Shown here in pieces: positions 1-8,985 of a DNA stretch of 64,000 nt (the stretch's first letter is position 1; each line of letters starts with the position of its first letter). Both the position numbers and the translations under genes were made by a program. The stretch lies in assembly GCF_008807075.1 (NCBI RefSeq), contig NZ_CP035632.1:434001-498000 (forward strand), read 5' to 3'. A model generated the notes under the pieces. The model worked only from the letters and a program-made list of their open reading frames with translations. It had not been told where the DNA came from and ran no database searches. Source of the DNA: Synechococcus sp. RSCCF101 (GTDB lineage Bacteria; Cyanobacteriota; Cyanobacteriia; PCC-6307; Cyanobiaceae).

Positions 1-1
1 G

Positions 2-505
2 CGGCTGTTCCGCAAATCCAGCGGCACTGGAGCGTTTCTCAGCTATCTGGGTCATTGCCTGATGGAGAACCGCCATGGCCTGGTGGTCGCCAGTGAAGTG
101 ACCCGGGCGGATGGCCATGGGGAACGAACCGCTGCGCTGCGGATGGCAAAGGCTCTGCCGGGTACTCACCAGAAGACTCTCGCCGCGGACAAGGGCTACG
201 ACACCAGGGATTTCGTGGCAGGTGTTCGCTTTGCCGGCGTCACGCCGCATGTCGCCCAGAACAGCGGCCCGCGTCGCCGCTCCGCCATTGATGGCCGTAC
301 CGTCCGCCATGCGGGCTACGGCCAATCGATCAAGGCCAGGAAGCGGATCGAGCAGGTGTTTGGTTGGATCAAACAGGCTGCGGGGCTGCGGCAGCTCAAG
401 GCCAGAGGGCGATCCAGGGTCGGGGCAGTATTCCGGCTGCATGTGGCGGCCTACAACCTGATCCGACTGGCCAACCTGCTCAGCTCACGGGAGGCCATGG
501 CATGA
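2..505 (+). CDS. IS5-family transposase, C-terminal part (5' end outside window)
   Basis: The frame is open from the window edge, so the start lies outside. The visible 167 residues begin RLFRKSSGTGAFLSYLGH and continue with LMENRHGLVV, the block after the first catalytic Asp in IS5-type DDE transposases. ADKGYDT carries the second catalytic Asp and the IEQVFGWIKQ block supplies the final Glu. It ends normally near 505. The N-terminal fragment at 16474-16658 is of the same subgroup but is not contiguous. Family assignment is confident; activity cannot be judged. Confidence 0.9.
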   Translation, partial: RLFRKSSGTGAFLSYLGHCLMENRHGLVVASEVTRADGHGERTAALRMAKALPGTHQKTLAADKGYDTRDFVAGVRFAGVTPHVAQNSGPRRRSAIDGRTVRHAGYGQSIKARKRIEQVFGWIKQAAGLRQLKARGRSRVGAVFRLHVAAYNLIRLANLLSSREAMA

Positions 506-671
506 AACGCAGGCAACCGGGTGGTCCGATGCAAATAAGAGCCTTCTCCGACATAGTGCCGGCTGGCGGCTGCATCAAAGCCGTCACTCCGGCGACTCGG
601 GAATCGCTGCCAGAAGCACCGAGGTGGGAAACAGCAGGACCAGCTCCTGTCTCGGCTGCAATTTCAGCAGC

Positions 672-839
672 CTCCTAGTGCATGTCCACGCTCATCAGGG
701 CAACGGGCCGACCACCTACAGCGTCGTAGTGGCCAGGCCAACGGACGATGGAATGCCGCACACCTATGACCTTCCGGAGTGCGTGTTTGTCGGGCCAGCG
801 TCAGACCTCAAGGACTTTGCGTTCTCGCTAGGTCGTAAG
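672..839 (+). pseudogene. Degraded paralogue of the small protein gene at 43779-44039
   Basis: Translation of this stretch gives HVHAHQGNGPTTYSVVVARP and, after a short gap, PECVFVGPASDLKDFAFSLG. These line up with HIDAHRGDGCTTYSVVVARP and PECVFMGSSDELKDFVFSLG of the intact protein at 43779-44039. The N-terminal part (residues equivalent to MPYLAETLAARYGM) is missing and the C-terminus runs into unrelated sequence. It is therefore a 5'-truncated copy. Function of the family is unknown. Confidence 0.7.
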
Positions 840-2257
840 CCCCTTCTCACAACGGCGTGGCTGACGGAGGAGGTCCCCCTGCGCCGGGAGTGTGTCGTTC
901 GCCCGTCCGTCATGCCCGAGTCGGAACAGGACTGCTCACCTTCCAGCGAGTTCGACCGTGTTCCTGCGAGAGCTGGGTTGCAGGGCGGGTTGGCAGCCAA
1001 TGAAGCAGATGAGGCAAGTGATGGCCAAGGCACTGCGCTGACACCACGTTGTGGTCACGCTCAGAAAGTTCACATCAGACAGGTCAGCCAAGGGAGTGTT
1101 CCGGCTGCTCACAGCAGCGGTGAGCGCTCACGAGGCGACTTGGTGCTTACCTGAAGGGTTTGGTTTCGTTGAAGATCGGTTGTATGACGCTCCGAGGCTG
1201 ACCAACAGCAGATCCATGGCTAATGAGGGATGAATGAATGGTGGCAGCGATGGCTGATGAATCCAGCGTGTGGAAGGCGGTTCCCTTCCTCAAGACCACG
1301 CAGCGGATGCCGCACCAGCTGAGATTCTCATCGGTCCGCCAGCGTCCGCAGCAGTCGCATTCTCAAGACCCGGAGCTATGTTGCCGCGTGTTGTATGCGC
1401 CCCCGCCAGCTATCCCTGGATGATGGAAGGCCACCAAGGCATCCATTCCATGAAGACAGCTGGAGAGCAGTCCGTAGGCTATCGGCGATCATCCTTCAAG
1501 TAGGGGGCGGATAGGCCGTCACCGCGCAGCTGCGCCGATAACTAGCTGATCGTTGGAGCAGCTGGTGGCCCTCAGCAGTCGGTAGTGGGTTCGAGTCTGG
1601 CCATTGAGCTGGCGAAGGCGGCCTGATGACCTCCCTGTCAGTCAGAATGGGTAGCAGGCGGGCTCTATCACACCCTTGGACTCTTCGCTTGATGACGGAG
1701 CGTGGGCCCGCCTGACCCGCCTTAACAGGGCTGTTTCAATGATGAAGGCGGATGGTTGCACTGTCCCGCCTCAGCTCTTGCGCGCCCTGGTGCTGACGGA
1801 AGACCGTGAGCGACAGCGGGATACGTTCACAGAGTTTGTTGACCTCGTTCGATTCCCAATCCCATGAACTCGTCCGGCTCGATCGAGCGGGACAGCTGCA
1901 GCATTGCAGTGATTGAGCGTCAATCTGGCACTCGCGCCAGTTGTCTAGAGCGGGCAGGGCAACCAAGAACAGGAGAAGCTTGCACTGCTGCACCAGAGGC
2001 ATTCCAAGGAATAGGGGGGACGTCCAGCACGCAGCGTGACGCCCCTTCTATAGAAGGCCTCTAAGGGGGGATCGCAGACCTTCTACATATTGGTCTAGCG
2101 CGTCTCTGGATTGTTGTGTCCTCTTGGCCTGGATAGGTGACGGATTGAAACAGCAGGCCGACTCTGCAGTGACATCGCCGGCCCTCAGGTCTTCGGTGGA
2201 GAGCTAGCACCTCAGTGGAGCGACCCAGCAGACAACCAGGCCCGACAGGGCGATCAG
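840..2257. other. Gene-poor stretch between transposon debris and hsp20
   Basis: No recognisable gene. An open frame at 1676-1867 (+, 63 residues, starting MDSSLDDGAWARLTRLN) has a plausible composition but no family I recognise and no clear ribosome binding site. CCTTCTATAGAAGG at 2044-2057 is a perfect 14-bp palindrome of unknown role. The remainder resembles decayed accessory DNA. Confidence 0.4.
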
Positions 2258-2293
2258 CAAGGGCCCAACTGCCTTCAGCCAGCGGGGCCCTTG
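2258..2293 (-). terminator. Hairpin downstream of hsp20
   Basis: CAAGGGCCC at 2258-2266 and GGGCCCTTG at 2285-2293 form a perfect 9-bp GC-rich stem just beyond the hsp20 stop on the minus strand. No T-run follows, so intrinsic termination is likely but not certain. Confidence 0.5.
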
Positions 2294-2298
2294 TGCTC

Positions 2299-2736
2299 TC
2301 AGCCGATCGGAATGGTCAGTGCTTCTGAGGCTTCTTCCTTGGCCTTCTTGGGCAACTGGATCACCAGTTGCCCATCCTTGGCTGTCGCGGTCAGCGCAGA
2401 CGCATCGACGTTGTCTGGGATGGTGAAGCTTCGATGGAAACTACCATGGAAGCACTCCATCCGGTGCACCTGGCCACTGTCGTCGTCCCACTCCTGGTGA
2501 CGTTCCCCTTTGATGCTAAGGACACCATCTTCAAGGGTGATGGAGAGGTCGTCCTTGTCGACACCTGGTAGGTCGGCGTTGATCGTGAAGCAATCGTCCT
2601 TCTCGACGATATCAACACGTGGATTCCACTCCTGTGGGGTCAACCAATCTCGGCCCGCACCCCCGAACGCTCGAGCGGTGCGGTCAAAGAGATCATCGAT
2701 CTCCCGAAGTGGCGATTGCCAACGCATGAGTTTCAC
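2299..2736 (-). CDS. hspA: Small heat-shock protein, Hsp20 / alpha-crystallin family
   Basis: 145 residues, the usual size for bacterial Hsp20. The N-terminus (MKLMRWQSPLREIDDLFDR) is the class-A type found in cyanobacterial HspA. The alpha-crystallin domain spans about residues 38-140, with the ADLPGVDKDDLSI and LEDGVLSIKGER strands and a C-terminal LTIPIG (I-x-I anchor). Such proteins are ATP-independent holdases that bind unfolding proteins and stabilise membranes. The gene is monocistronic and followed by a hairpin. No CIRCE element is apparent upstream. Confidence 0.93.
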   Translation of the reverse strand: MKLMRWQSPLREIDDLFDRTARAFGGAGRDWLTPQEWNPRVDIVEKDDCFTINADLPGVDKDDLSITLEDGVLSIKGERHQEWDDDSGQVHRMECFHGSFHRSFTIPDNVDASALTATAKDGQLVIQLPKKAKEEASEALTIPIG

Positions 2737-3111
2737 AGCTTGATCCTCCGTTTACAGTGCTAAAGGCAGCGAGGATCCCCATAGAGCGTCTGTCCACGCC
2801 ACCTAGACTCAAGTAATACTCTGCACCCGCTGCGCTGTCTGATCAAGGCTGCTTCGATGAAGAAAGCCGTACTGTTTGGGCAGGTATACACACCATAGAA
2901 GATTTCCGGAGTACAAAGGGAATCGTAGATTGCCCTGCACATGCCTGAGTAAGCGAGAATGGACCACGCTCTGTACCCGCGGGGCAACCTGATGCAGAGG
3001 TAACAGCGGCCGTTACACGACTACATATCAGGAAGCGCGTATGGCTGCTCGCTCCCATGCATGAATCGCCTCCTTCCGTGCAATCCAGGGTTGCTCTTGC
3101 CCTGTCCAGCG
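2737..3111. other. Divergent promoter region between hsp20 and phosphoribosyltransferase
   Basis: 375 bases without a gene. It should hold the promoters of both flanking, divergently read genes. I see no CIRCE repeat or other operator I can name. Confidence 0.35.
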
Positions 3112-3780
3112 ATGACTGAGCACCTCTCGTCTCCACTCTGGGCTGATCGTCAGCAGGCGGGTCGTGCTCTGGCCACCGTCTTCGCGGGGGATGACCGATT
3201 CGAGAGTGACTCGTCCTGCATCGTGGGTCTGCCGCGCGGCGGGGTTCCCGTTGCGGCGGCGATGGCCCAACAGCTGGGTAGACCCCTCCTCACCTGGTCT
3301 GTACGCAAGATTGCCGATCCGATGTGGCCAGAGGTCGCCCTGGGTGCCGTCGCCCCAGGTGGCGTGGTGGTGTGGCGCAACGGTGGTGGAGCTGTATGGC
3401 GTGCCACAACGGCGATCAGACACGGCTGGTTGCGGGAGCAGCAGCAGGAGCTTGAGCGCCGTCAGCAGTTGTATGGCGATCCAGCTGGACGGTTGTTGAC
3501 TGGGCGCCACCTCGTTGTCGTGGATGACGGGGTCGCGACCGGTATGACGGTCAAAGCAGCCTTGCTGTCCCTGAGGAGAGTCGGTCCAGCATCACTGGTT
3601 CTCGCCGTACCCGTTGTGGATCGTGTCGTGGCACGACAACTGAAGCAACTAGTAGATCACCTCCTTGTGCTTGCTTCAGTTCCGAATCTTGTGTCCGTCG
3701 GTGAGTGGTACGAACAGTTTGCCCAACTCACCGACACAGAAGTACGCGCTCTCTTGACGTCTCACAATCACGATCACTAG
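3112..3780 (+). CDS. Phosphoribosyltransferase-domain protein
   Basis: The start at 3112 (MTEHLSSPLWADRQQAGRAL) is preferred over an in-frame ATG at 3061 because the preceding 17 residues (CNPGLLLPCP) look non-coding. The fold is type-I PRTase: GLPRGGVPVAAAMA forms the first loop, and VVVDDGVATGMTVKAAL is the PRPP-binding motif with its two acidic residues. The WSVRKIADP segment is typical of stand-alone PRTase proteins often found beside stress or hydrolase genes. Substrate cannot be assigned; it could be a regulator or salvage enzyme. Neighbours give no operon context. Confidence 0.85.
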   Translation: MTEHLSSPLWADRQQAGRALATVFAGDDRFESDSSCIVGLPRGGVPVAAAMAQQLGRPLLTWSVRKIADPMWPEVALGAVAPGGVVVWRNGGGAVWRATTAIRHGWLREQQQELERRQQLYGDPAGRLLTGRHLVVVDDGVATGMTVKAALLSLRRVGPASLVLAVPVVDRVVARQLKQLVDHLLVLASVPNLVSVGEWYEQFAQLTDTEVRALLTSHNHDH

Positions 3781-3962
3781 AAGGCTCCTGGCGGAGGCGA
3801 CAGTGATGTTGGTGCATCCATCGAGACCCTGGCCTCCACCGGTGGCCCGAGCAGCGTCAAGGATCTCGAACGCATCAGTGTCTGTAGGCGGGCTGGTGAA
3901 GCGCGGTCTCCTCGTCCACGCTGCCGCCTTGCTGGTGAGCAGCGGCTCCGGCAATGCAACCA

Positions 3963-4162
3963 CGGGCGTATGTGATCAACGCCGATACCCTGGTGCTGCG
4001 CAACGGATTCGGGTAGCGCATGGCTTATATCGATGCCCCGCTGCGCGCTGAGCCCAGTGTCCTGAGGTCCAGGGCCTCCGCTGGATTGTGACCACTGGCG
4101 TACGCATCGAGCCGATCTCCAACGACCAGTACGGCCGCACCGTGGCAAAGGTGATGACCTGA
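3963..4162 (+). pseudogene. Remnant of a secreted thermonuclease (SNase-like)
   Basis: One frame reads VINADTLVLRNGFG, a stop, then RMAYIDAPLRAEP. A second frame (4088-4162) reads TTGVRIEPISNDQYGRTVAK and ends at a stop. Together they match the start, the (V)RLAYIDAPE catalytic block and the later DRYGRTVAEV block of staphylococcal-nuclease-like proteins. The first stop and the frameshift show that the gene is dead. Upstream sequence encoding VKRGLLVHAAALLVSSGSG (another frame) may be what is left of its signal peptide. Confidence 0.6.
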
Positions 4163-4241
4163 TGGGGATGGCCAGAAGGAGAATTACACCGAATGACTGT
4201 CTGCCAGTGAAAGTCACGGATGCAAGCAGTGGCGGTTGTGT

Positions 4242-5054
4242 TCATCTACTCCCATCGACGATGACCGGTGGGTTGCCGCCGCTGCCGGGCACACCTGGCA
4301 CAACTGCCGTCTGACCGTTCCACTGGTCAAGGAAGAGTTTGTACAGTACGCGCTCATCAAGACTGGCGGCCAGGGTGCGGAACTTCTTGGCCTCTTCGTT
4401 GGCGATGCGAACCTCAGTCTGCGCTTTCAGTAGGCGCTGCTGAGCAATCTGTTTCTCTTCGATGGCCGCTCGGTATTCCTCGGCAATCTGCAGGCCGGTA
4501 AGATCAAGGCCCATCACGCTGACATAACCGAAACGCTCCAACTCATCGCCAACCTGATCCTCAACCTTCTCGGAAATGCTTCCCCATTCCGCGGCGATAG
4601 TGACCAGTTCGTACTGGGTGAAGACAGACTTCAACGCTTTGAGTAGTGATGGCTTCACTATCTTCGGATAGACGTTAGCGTCCTGCGAAGCAATTTGCTT
4701 ATACACCCGCCCGGCCTCATCCGGGATGAGGGCGTACTTCACGGTCGCAGTGGCCTGGATGACCTGGAGATCCTTCGTCAGACTGGCAAATTCCTCAGGT
4801 TGCACCTGGGTTTTGATCGAGAAGCGGTGCACGTTCTGAAGAAAAGGGATCTTGACATGTAAGCCCGCCGATCTCGAGCTGCCGGTGACCTTTCCCAGCG
4901 TGGTGACCACGGCAACGTTGCCTGCGCGAACGACGAAGAGCGACTGGCTCAAGAGCACACCAGCTGTAAGGGCGGTGATCCCCAGGCGGGCTCCCCGTCG
5001 GGGTCTCCATCGACCTGCCCCACTGACCAGACGAGGGATGCGGGTCTGTTTCAC
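4242..5054 (-). CDS. SPFH / prohibitin-family membrane protein
   Basis: 270 residues. A basic N-terminus is followed by one membrane anchor (about residues 25-45, LGITALTAGVLLSQSLFVV) and an SPFH (band 7) domain from about residue 45 (GNVAVVTTLGKVTG) to 200. A short helical region rich in E, K and Q follows (EEYRAAIEEKQIAQQRLLKA). Prohibitin-like proteins form large ring assemblies in the membrane that organise proteases such as FtsH. The C-terminal GVPGSGGNPPVIVDG resembles other cyanobacterial prohibitins. It stands alone. Confidence 0.87.
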   Translation of the reverse strand: MKQTRIPRLVSGAGRWRPRRGARLGITALTAGVLLSQSLFVVRAGNVAVVTTLGKVTGSSRSAGLHVKIPFLQNVHRFSIKTQVQPEEFASLTKDLQVIQATATVKYALIPDEAGRVYKQIASQDANVYPKIVKPSLLKALKSVFTQYELVTIAAEWGSISEKVEDQVGDELERFGYVSVMGLDLTGLQIAEEYRAAIEEKQIAQQRLLKAQTEVRIANEEAKKFRTLAASLDERVLYKLFLDQWNGQTAVVPGVPGSGGNPPVIVDGSR

Positions 5055-5219
5055 TGATGCCCCCTAAAATCGTCTATCTATGTTGTAGACCCATCTGGCA
5101 GATCTGACAGCCAACCACTGAGATGCAGTGATCCTGCAGATCCCTCCTCATGAAGCCAGAGGTGTTGAGGCGGTCTCTAAGCATCCTCACTCACCATGTT
5201 GGTCAGTAGATCGGTATCC

Positions 5220-7517
5220 TCAATCGCTGTTGAATAACTTCGGACGACTCGACACCTGGTTCAGCCTGAGCCAGTCCGCCAGCTTGGTATGCCGTCGCCG
5301 CGAACGATGGTTCCTGACTGCCATCGCCAGAGCCTTCTTCTGGCCCACCAGAACCACCAGCTTCTTGCCGCGCGTGATGCCGGTGTACACCAGGTTGCGC
5401 TGGAGCATGGTGTAGTGCTGCGTGAGCAGCGGGATCACCACAGCCGGGTACTCGCTGCCCTGGCTCTTGTGAATCGTGCAGGCGTAGGCCGGCACCAGGT
5501 TGTCCAGCTCTCCCCAGCCGTAGACCACTTCGCGAGCATCGAACCGCACCGTCAGTTCGCTGGCATCGGCATCGATCGCTGCAACGGTGCCCACATCCCC
5601 ATTGAAGACCTCCTTCTCGTAGTCGTTGGCCATCTGCATCACCTTGTCTCCGGGTGCAAAGCGCCAGCCGAAGCGTTCGACCTGTTCTGCCGGATCGGGG
5701 TTGAGCAGTGATTGCAGCTCGATGTTCAACGAGCGTGAGCCGCAGCCGCCACGGGCCATCGGTGTGAGCACCTGAACCTGGCCGATCGGATCGAGGCCGA
5801 ATCGGGCCGGAATTCGCTGTCCCACCACTTTGAGGATCAGCTCCACTGCCTGCTCCGGCGTCTCGGCAGGCAGGAAGTAGAAGTCCGTTGTGGCCTCAGG
5901 CGGCGGCGGGCGCAGGTCGGGGATGGAGCCGGCATTGATGGTGTGCGCGGTGGTGATGATGCGGCTGCTGGCGGCCTGCCGGAACACCTCGCTGAGCCGG
6001 GCGACCGGCACCGCGCCGCTGTTGATCAGATCGGCCAGCACCTGCCCGGGTCCGACGGAGGGCAGTTGGTCCACATCCCCCACCAGCAGCAGGGCCGCTT
6101 CACGAGGGACGGCGGCCAGGAGCGATGCCATCAGGGGGACATCCACCATCGAGGTTTCATCGACCACCACCAGATCCGCCTCCAGCGGCAGCTCACCGTT
6201 GCGCTTGAAGCCAAAGGCCGTCGGATCGAACTCCAGCAGCCGGTGGATCGTTTTGGCCTCCAGCCCGGTGGTTTCGCTCAGCCGCTTGGCTGCCCGGCCG
6301 GTGGGGGCGCAGAGCTGAATGCGGAGCTTCTTGACCGCCAGGATCTGGAGGATGGCGTTGATGAGGGTGGTCTTGCCCACGCCAGGACCACCGGTGATCA
6401 CCAGCAGCCTGGAGCCCAGAGCCTGGCGAACGGCAATCTTCTGGCTCTCCGCCAGTTCGATGCCCAGGCGCTGCTCGACCCAGGGGATGGCTCTTTCGGC
6501 ATCGATCGTTCCCCACGCCGGCTCACCCTGGTTGAGGCTGCTGATTGCGGTGGCGATCGCCTGCTCGTCCCGGTGCAGGTGAAACAGGAAGATCGCCGGT
6601 TGCCCCTCCAGCTCGTCTGCCACCACCGAGCCCTCGCTCAGCTCCAGATCCAGGGCGCTCTGGATCAGGCTGGTCTCCAGACGGACGCGGCTGCTCGCGC
6701 CGGTCTCATCGGTGCGCTCGACGGAGAGCAGTTCAGCGGCCAGGTCGAGCAGCTCGGCGGTGGGCAGACCGCAGTGGCCCTCGCCGCTGGCTTCCATCAG
6801 CGCGTAGCTGATGCCGGCCCGCAGGCGGATCATGGCTGTGGGGTCGATCCCGAGCCGCCCGGCGATGGCATCGGCTGTGCGGAAGCCGATGCCGCGGATG
6901 TCGCGCGCCAGGCGGTAGGGGTTCTCCGCCATCACCTGCACGGCGTCATTGCCGTACGTCTTGAAGATCCGGACCGCACGGGCGGTGCCGACGCCATGGC
7001 TGTGGAGGAACACCATGATTTCGCGCACCACCTTCTGATCGGCCCAGGCCTGGGCGATGCGGCCTGCGCGCACCTTGCCGATGCCGGGCACCTCCCTCAG
7101 GCGTTCGGAGGCGTGCTCGATCACATCGAACACCTCCGCCCCGAAGGCGCTCACCAGCTTGCTGGCGTAGATGGGGCCGATGCCGCGGATCATCCCAGAG
7201 CCCAGGTACTTCTCGATGCCTTCCGCCGTGGTTGGAGCCGACGCCTTGAGGAAGGACGCCTTGAACTGCTGACCGTGCTGCCGGTCGTTCACCCAGGTGC
7301 CACTGGCTGTGATCCATTCGCCAGCGCTGATCTCGGCGGCATGGCCCACGAGCGTGACCAGATCGCGGTGGCCGCGCGCCTTGATGCGCAGAACGCAGAA
7401 GCCGTTGGCTGGGTTGTGGAAGGTGACGCGCTCGATCGCACCGGCCAGCACCTCAGTCGACTGCCCCTGTGGCCCGGATGCGTGAGGAGGGCCGGCCATG
7501 CAGGAGAGCCGCTGCAT
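5220..7517 (-). CDS. recD2: RecD2-type SF1 ATP-dependent DNA helicase
   Basis: 765 residues, the size of RecD2. The N-terminal OB-like region begins GAIERVTFHNPANGFCVLRI. Helix-hairpin-helix repeats follow at about 100-220 (GSGMIRGIGPIYASKLV, EVPGIGKVRAGRIA, RDIRGIGFRTADAIAGRLG). Walker A is GGPGVGKTTLI, Walker B VVVDETSMVD, and motif VI lies in AYACTIHKSQGSEYPAVVIP. RecD2 unwinds DNA 5'-3' outside RecBCD and acts in repair. A second in-frame ATG six codons downstream (MAGPPHAS) could be the true start. A long open frame on the opposite strand is a GC-driven shadow. Confidence 0.95.
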   Translation of the reverse strand: MQRLSCMAGPPHASGPQGQSTEVLAGAIERVTFHNPANGFCVLRIKARGHRDLVTLVGHAAEISAGEWITASGTWVNDRQHGQQFKASFLKASAPTTAEGIEKYLGSGMIRGIGPIYASKLVSAFGAEVFDVIEHASERLREVPGIGKVRAGRIAQAWADQKVVREIMVFLHSHGVGTARAVRIFKTYGNDAVQVMAENPYRLARDIRGIGFRTADAIAGRLGIDPTAMIRLRAGISYALMEASGEGHCGLPTAELLDLAAELLSVERTDETGASSRVRLETSLIQSALDLELSEGSVVADELEGQPAIFLFHLHRDEQAIATAISSLNQGEPAWGTIDAERAIPWVEQRLGIELAESQKIAVRQALGSRLLVITGGPGVGKTTLINAILQILAVKKLRIQLCAPTGRAAKRLSETTGLEAKTIHRLLEFDPTAFGFKRNGELPLEADLVVVDETSMVDVPLMASLLAAVPREAALLLVGDVDQLPSVGPGQVLADLINSGAVPVARLSEVFRQAASSRIITTAHTINAGSIPDLRPPPPEATTDFYFLPAETPEQAVELILKVVGQRIPARFGLDPIGQVQVLTPMARGGCGSRSLNIELQSLLNPDPAEQVERFGWRFAPGDKVMQMANDYEKEVFNGDVGTVAAIDADASELTVRFDAREVVYGWGELDNLVPAYACTIHKSQGSEYPAVVIPLLTQHYTMLQRNLVYTGITRGKKLVVLVGQKKALAMAVRNHRSRRRHTKLADWLRLNQVSSRPKLFNSD

Positions 7518-7920
7518 TCCCAGCCTGCATCAACAGCACCCGAAAGCAGCCTGGGCTGCTGCTCCCGTGATCGCAAAGCATTCGCAGGACCGATTGATCT
7601 AACGCACGTTGTGAGGTGCACAGTCTCGCGATAGGGCTCTCCAGCTCAGTTGCGGATCATGTCGTTCTATGCACAGATTATTGCTGACCACGCTGACATC
7701 GCAACATGCTGCCTGGTCTCAGTCTTCTCTCAGTCGTTTCAGAGTCCCTCCGCTGCAATCGATCTGATGTCTGACAGTTGTCACCACCGCAGGGGTTCAC
7801 TCGCCGTTCACCGATGCAGCTGTCTGCTGTGCCCATTTTGACGGTGATCACCTGCATGATGGATGAAGAGGTTCCGTGCATGTGGTCTGTCCGCCTGCAC
7901 ACAATAGTGGAGACCGGATC
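7518..7920. other. Intergenic, no gene seen
   Basis: About 400 bases between the divergent recD2 and the small gene at 7921. Short open frames on both strands have no family resemblance. GAGACCGGATC lies just before the ATG at 7921 without a strong Shine-Dalgarno. Confidence 0.4.
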
Positions 7921-8094
7921 ATGAAGTCCTCAATGACACTCACCCTCAACGACCAGTTTGCCATCGAGCAGATGTCGCGAGCCGTTGAATCAACAGATGA
8001 TCTGCAGGCCATCAAGCAGCTCACTCAGCAGTTGATCAGGGCCTGGTTCCTGCAGCGGGCCGCGACCCGCTGGCTGATTCGGCAGCAGCTCTGA
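7921..8094 (+). CDS. Small helical protein, unknown function
   Basis: 57 residues starting MKSSMTLTLNDQFAIEQMSR and ending RAATRWLIRQQL. I do not recognise a named family with certainty. It looks predominantly alpha-helical, with heptad-like spacing of hydrophobics (AIKQLTQQLIRAWFL). Overall size and look recall cyanobacterial NblA-type proteins, but the diagnostic NblA residues are not convincing. Two in-frame methionines (residues 1 and 5) precede the conserved-looking region. Confidence 0.55.
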   Translation: MKSSMTLTLNDQFAIEQMSRAVESTDDLQAIKQLTQQLIRAWFLQRAATRWLIRQQL

Positions 8095-8126
8095 GAGGTT
8101 GATTGGACGTCTCTGATCTGCCTTCC

Positions 8127-8725
8127 TCAGCTGTTCTGAGGCCTGTCGTTAGCGCGCTCGTACAGATCCGCCGTCGCATCCGGCGTGAAGCGGGCGTAGC
8201 TGTGTAGATGCACCTCGATGGTGTGCCCCATGGCCTGGGCGATGTTGGCGATCGGCAGACCGAGGGCGTGGCTGCGTTTGGCATAGCGGTGCCGGAAGGC
8301 GTAGGGGGTGAGCTGCTCTGCCTGTTGCTCCGCCTGTGTTCGCAGGTTGTTCCAGCAGTCCTGCCGCCGGAGATAGGTCCCGACGGCCTCTCCTCCTTTC
8401 CCCTCCTTCCCAAGCGCTGGCAGCGCAGCCCCCAGGGCAACGCAGTCCTGCAGGTTCCAGTAGACTGGATCTACGCTGGAATCCCGGAGCAGCAGAGCGT
8501 GGAGACGACGTGGCTCTGTTCGCTCGCCTTTGCGCCCACCTTTGCTCTTGCGGTACGTCGTCCATAGCTCCGGGCCATGGGTTCCCTCCTTGATGCAGAG
8601 GTGCCTCAGCTCCTCTGGCCTGAGCCCGTAGACCGCCAGCAGTCTGATGGCGTACCGCCAGCGTTCACCAGCTGAGTCCCGAGGCAGTGCGTCCAGCAGC
8701 TCCAGGATCTGTTGATCGGTGAGGG
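8127..8725 (-). pseudogene. Tyrosine recombinase / phage integrase, catalytic domain only
   Basis: The open frame encodes the C-terminal catalytic domain. The first Arg lies in LLAVYGLRPEELRHL, HRYAKRSH gives HxxR, MGHTIEVHLHSY gives the second His/Trp-position His, and the Tyr nucleophile follows. The N-terminal arm/core-binding domains are absent. The frame runs back into transposon sequence (SGRLRTLIHPGPVSG) at 8726, so the 5' half has been replaced by the MITE-like element. Probably a former integrase; inactive or at best a fusion. Confidence 0.8.
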
Positions 8726-8915
8726 TGACGTGGACCCCGGAAACCGGTCCAGGGTGAATGAGAGTCCTCAGCCGGCCAGACTGGGCCGTGGAGCTCACTA
8801 TGAAACGAATCCTTCCCACACCACAGTAGATCTCCCGCAAACTCACCTGGGAGCTGCACCATGACCATGACCACCCACTCTCATTAAGCCTGGACCAATA
8901 AAGGAGGTCACGTCA
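8726..8915. mobile_element. MITE-like internally deleted copy of the IS3-type element at 25233-26469
   Basis: The left end (TGACGTGGACCCCGGAAACC, then GGTCCAGGG) matches the transposase-proximal end of the full element, including the start of its OrfA (MKRI codons at about 8800). The right end (GGACCAATAAAGGAGGTCAC, then GTCA) matches the opposite terminus. About 1 kb in between is missing, leaving both termini in roughly 190 bp. It truncates the integrase gene. Confidence 0.75.
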
Positions 8916-8985
8916 ATCCTCTGCTGAACAACGTGACGAGCCACAGCAGGTAGACGTATAGTCTCACCACCCGCATGCAGATGTC

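Noticed and set aside
1565-1605. tRNA-like T-loop (GGTTCGAGTC) with an upstream AGCTGATCGTTGGAGCAGCT that resembles a D-arm
   Set aside because: The T-stem does not pair (GTGGG against CTGGC) and no complementary 7-bp acceptor arms are present, so it is not a functional tRNA; at most a relic.
5943-7634. 563-codon open frame on the plus strand opposite recD2
   Set aside because: It mirrors the GC-rich recD2 frame, has a His/Gln/Gly-rich composition and no family resemblance, while recD2 shows all helicase motifs.
7921-8094. Possible NblA (phycobilisome degradation) protein
   Set aside because: Size and helical content fit, but the conserved NblA residues are not clearly present, so it is left as unknown.
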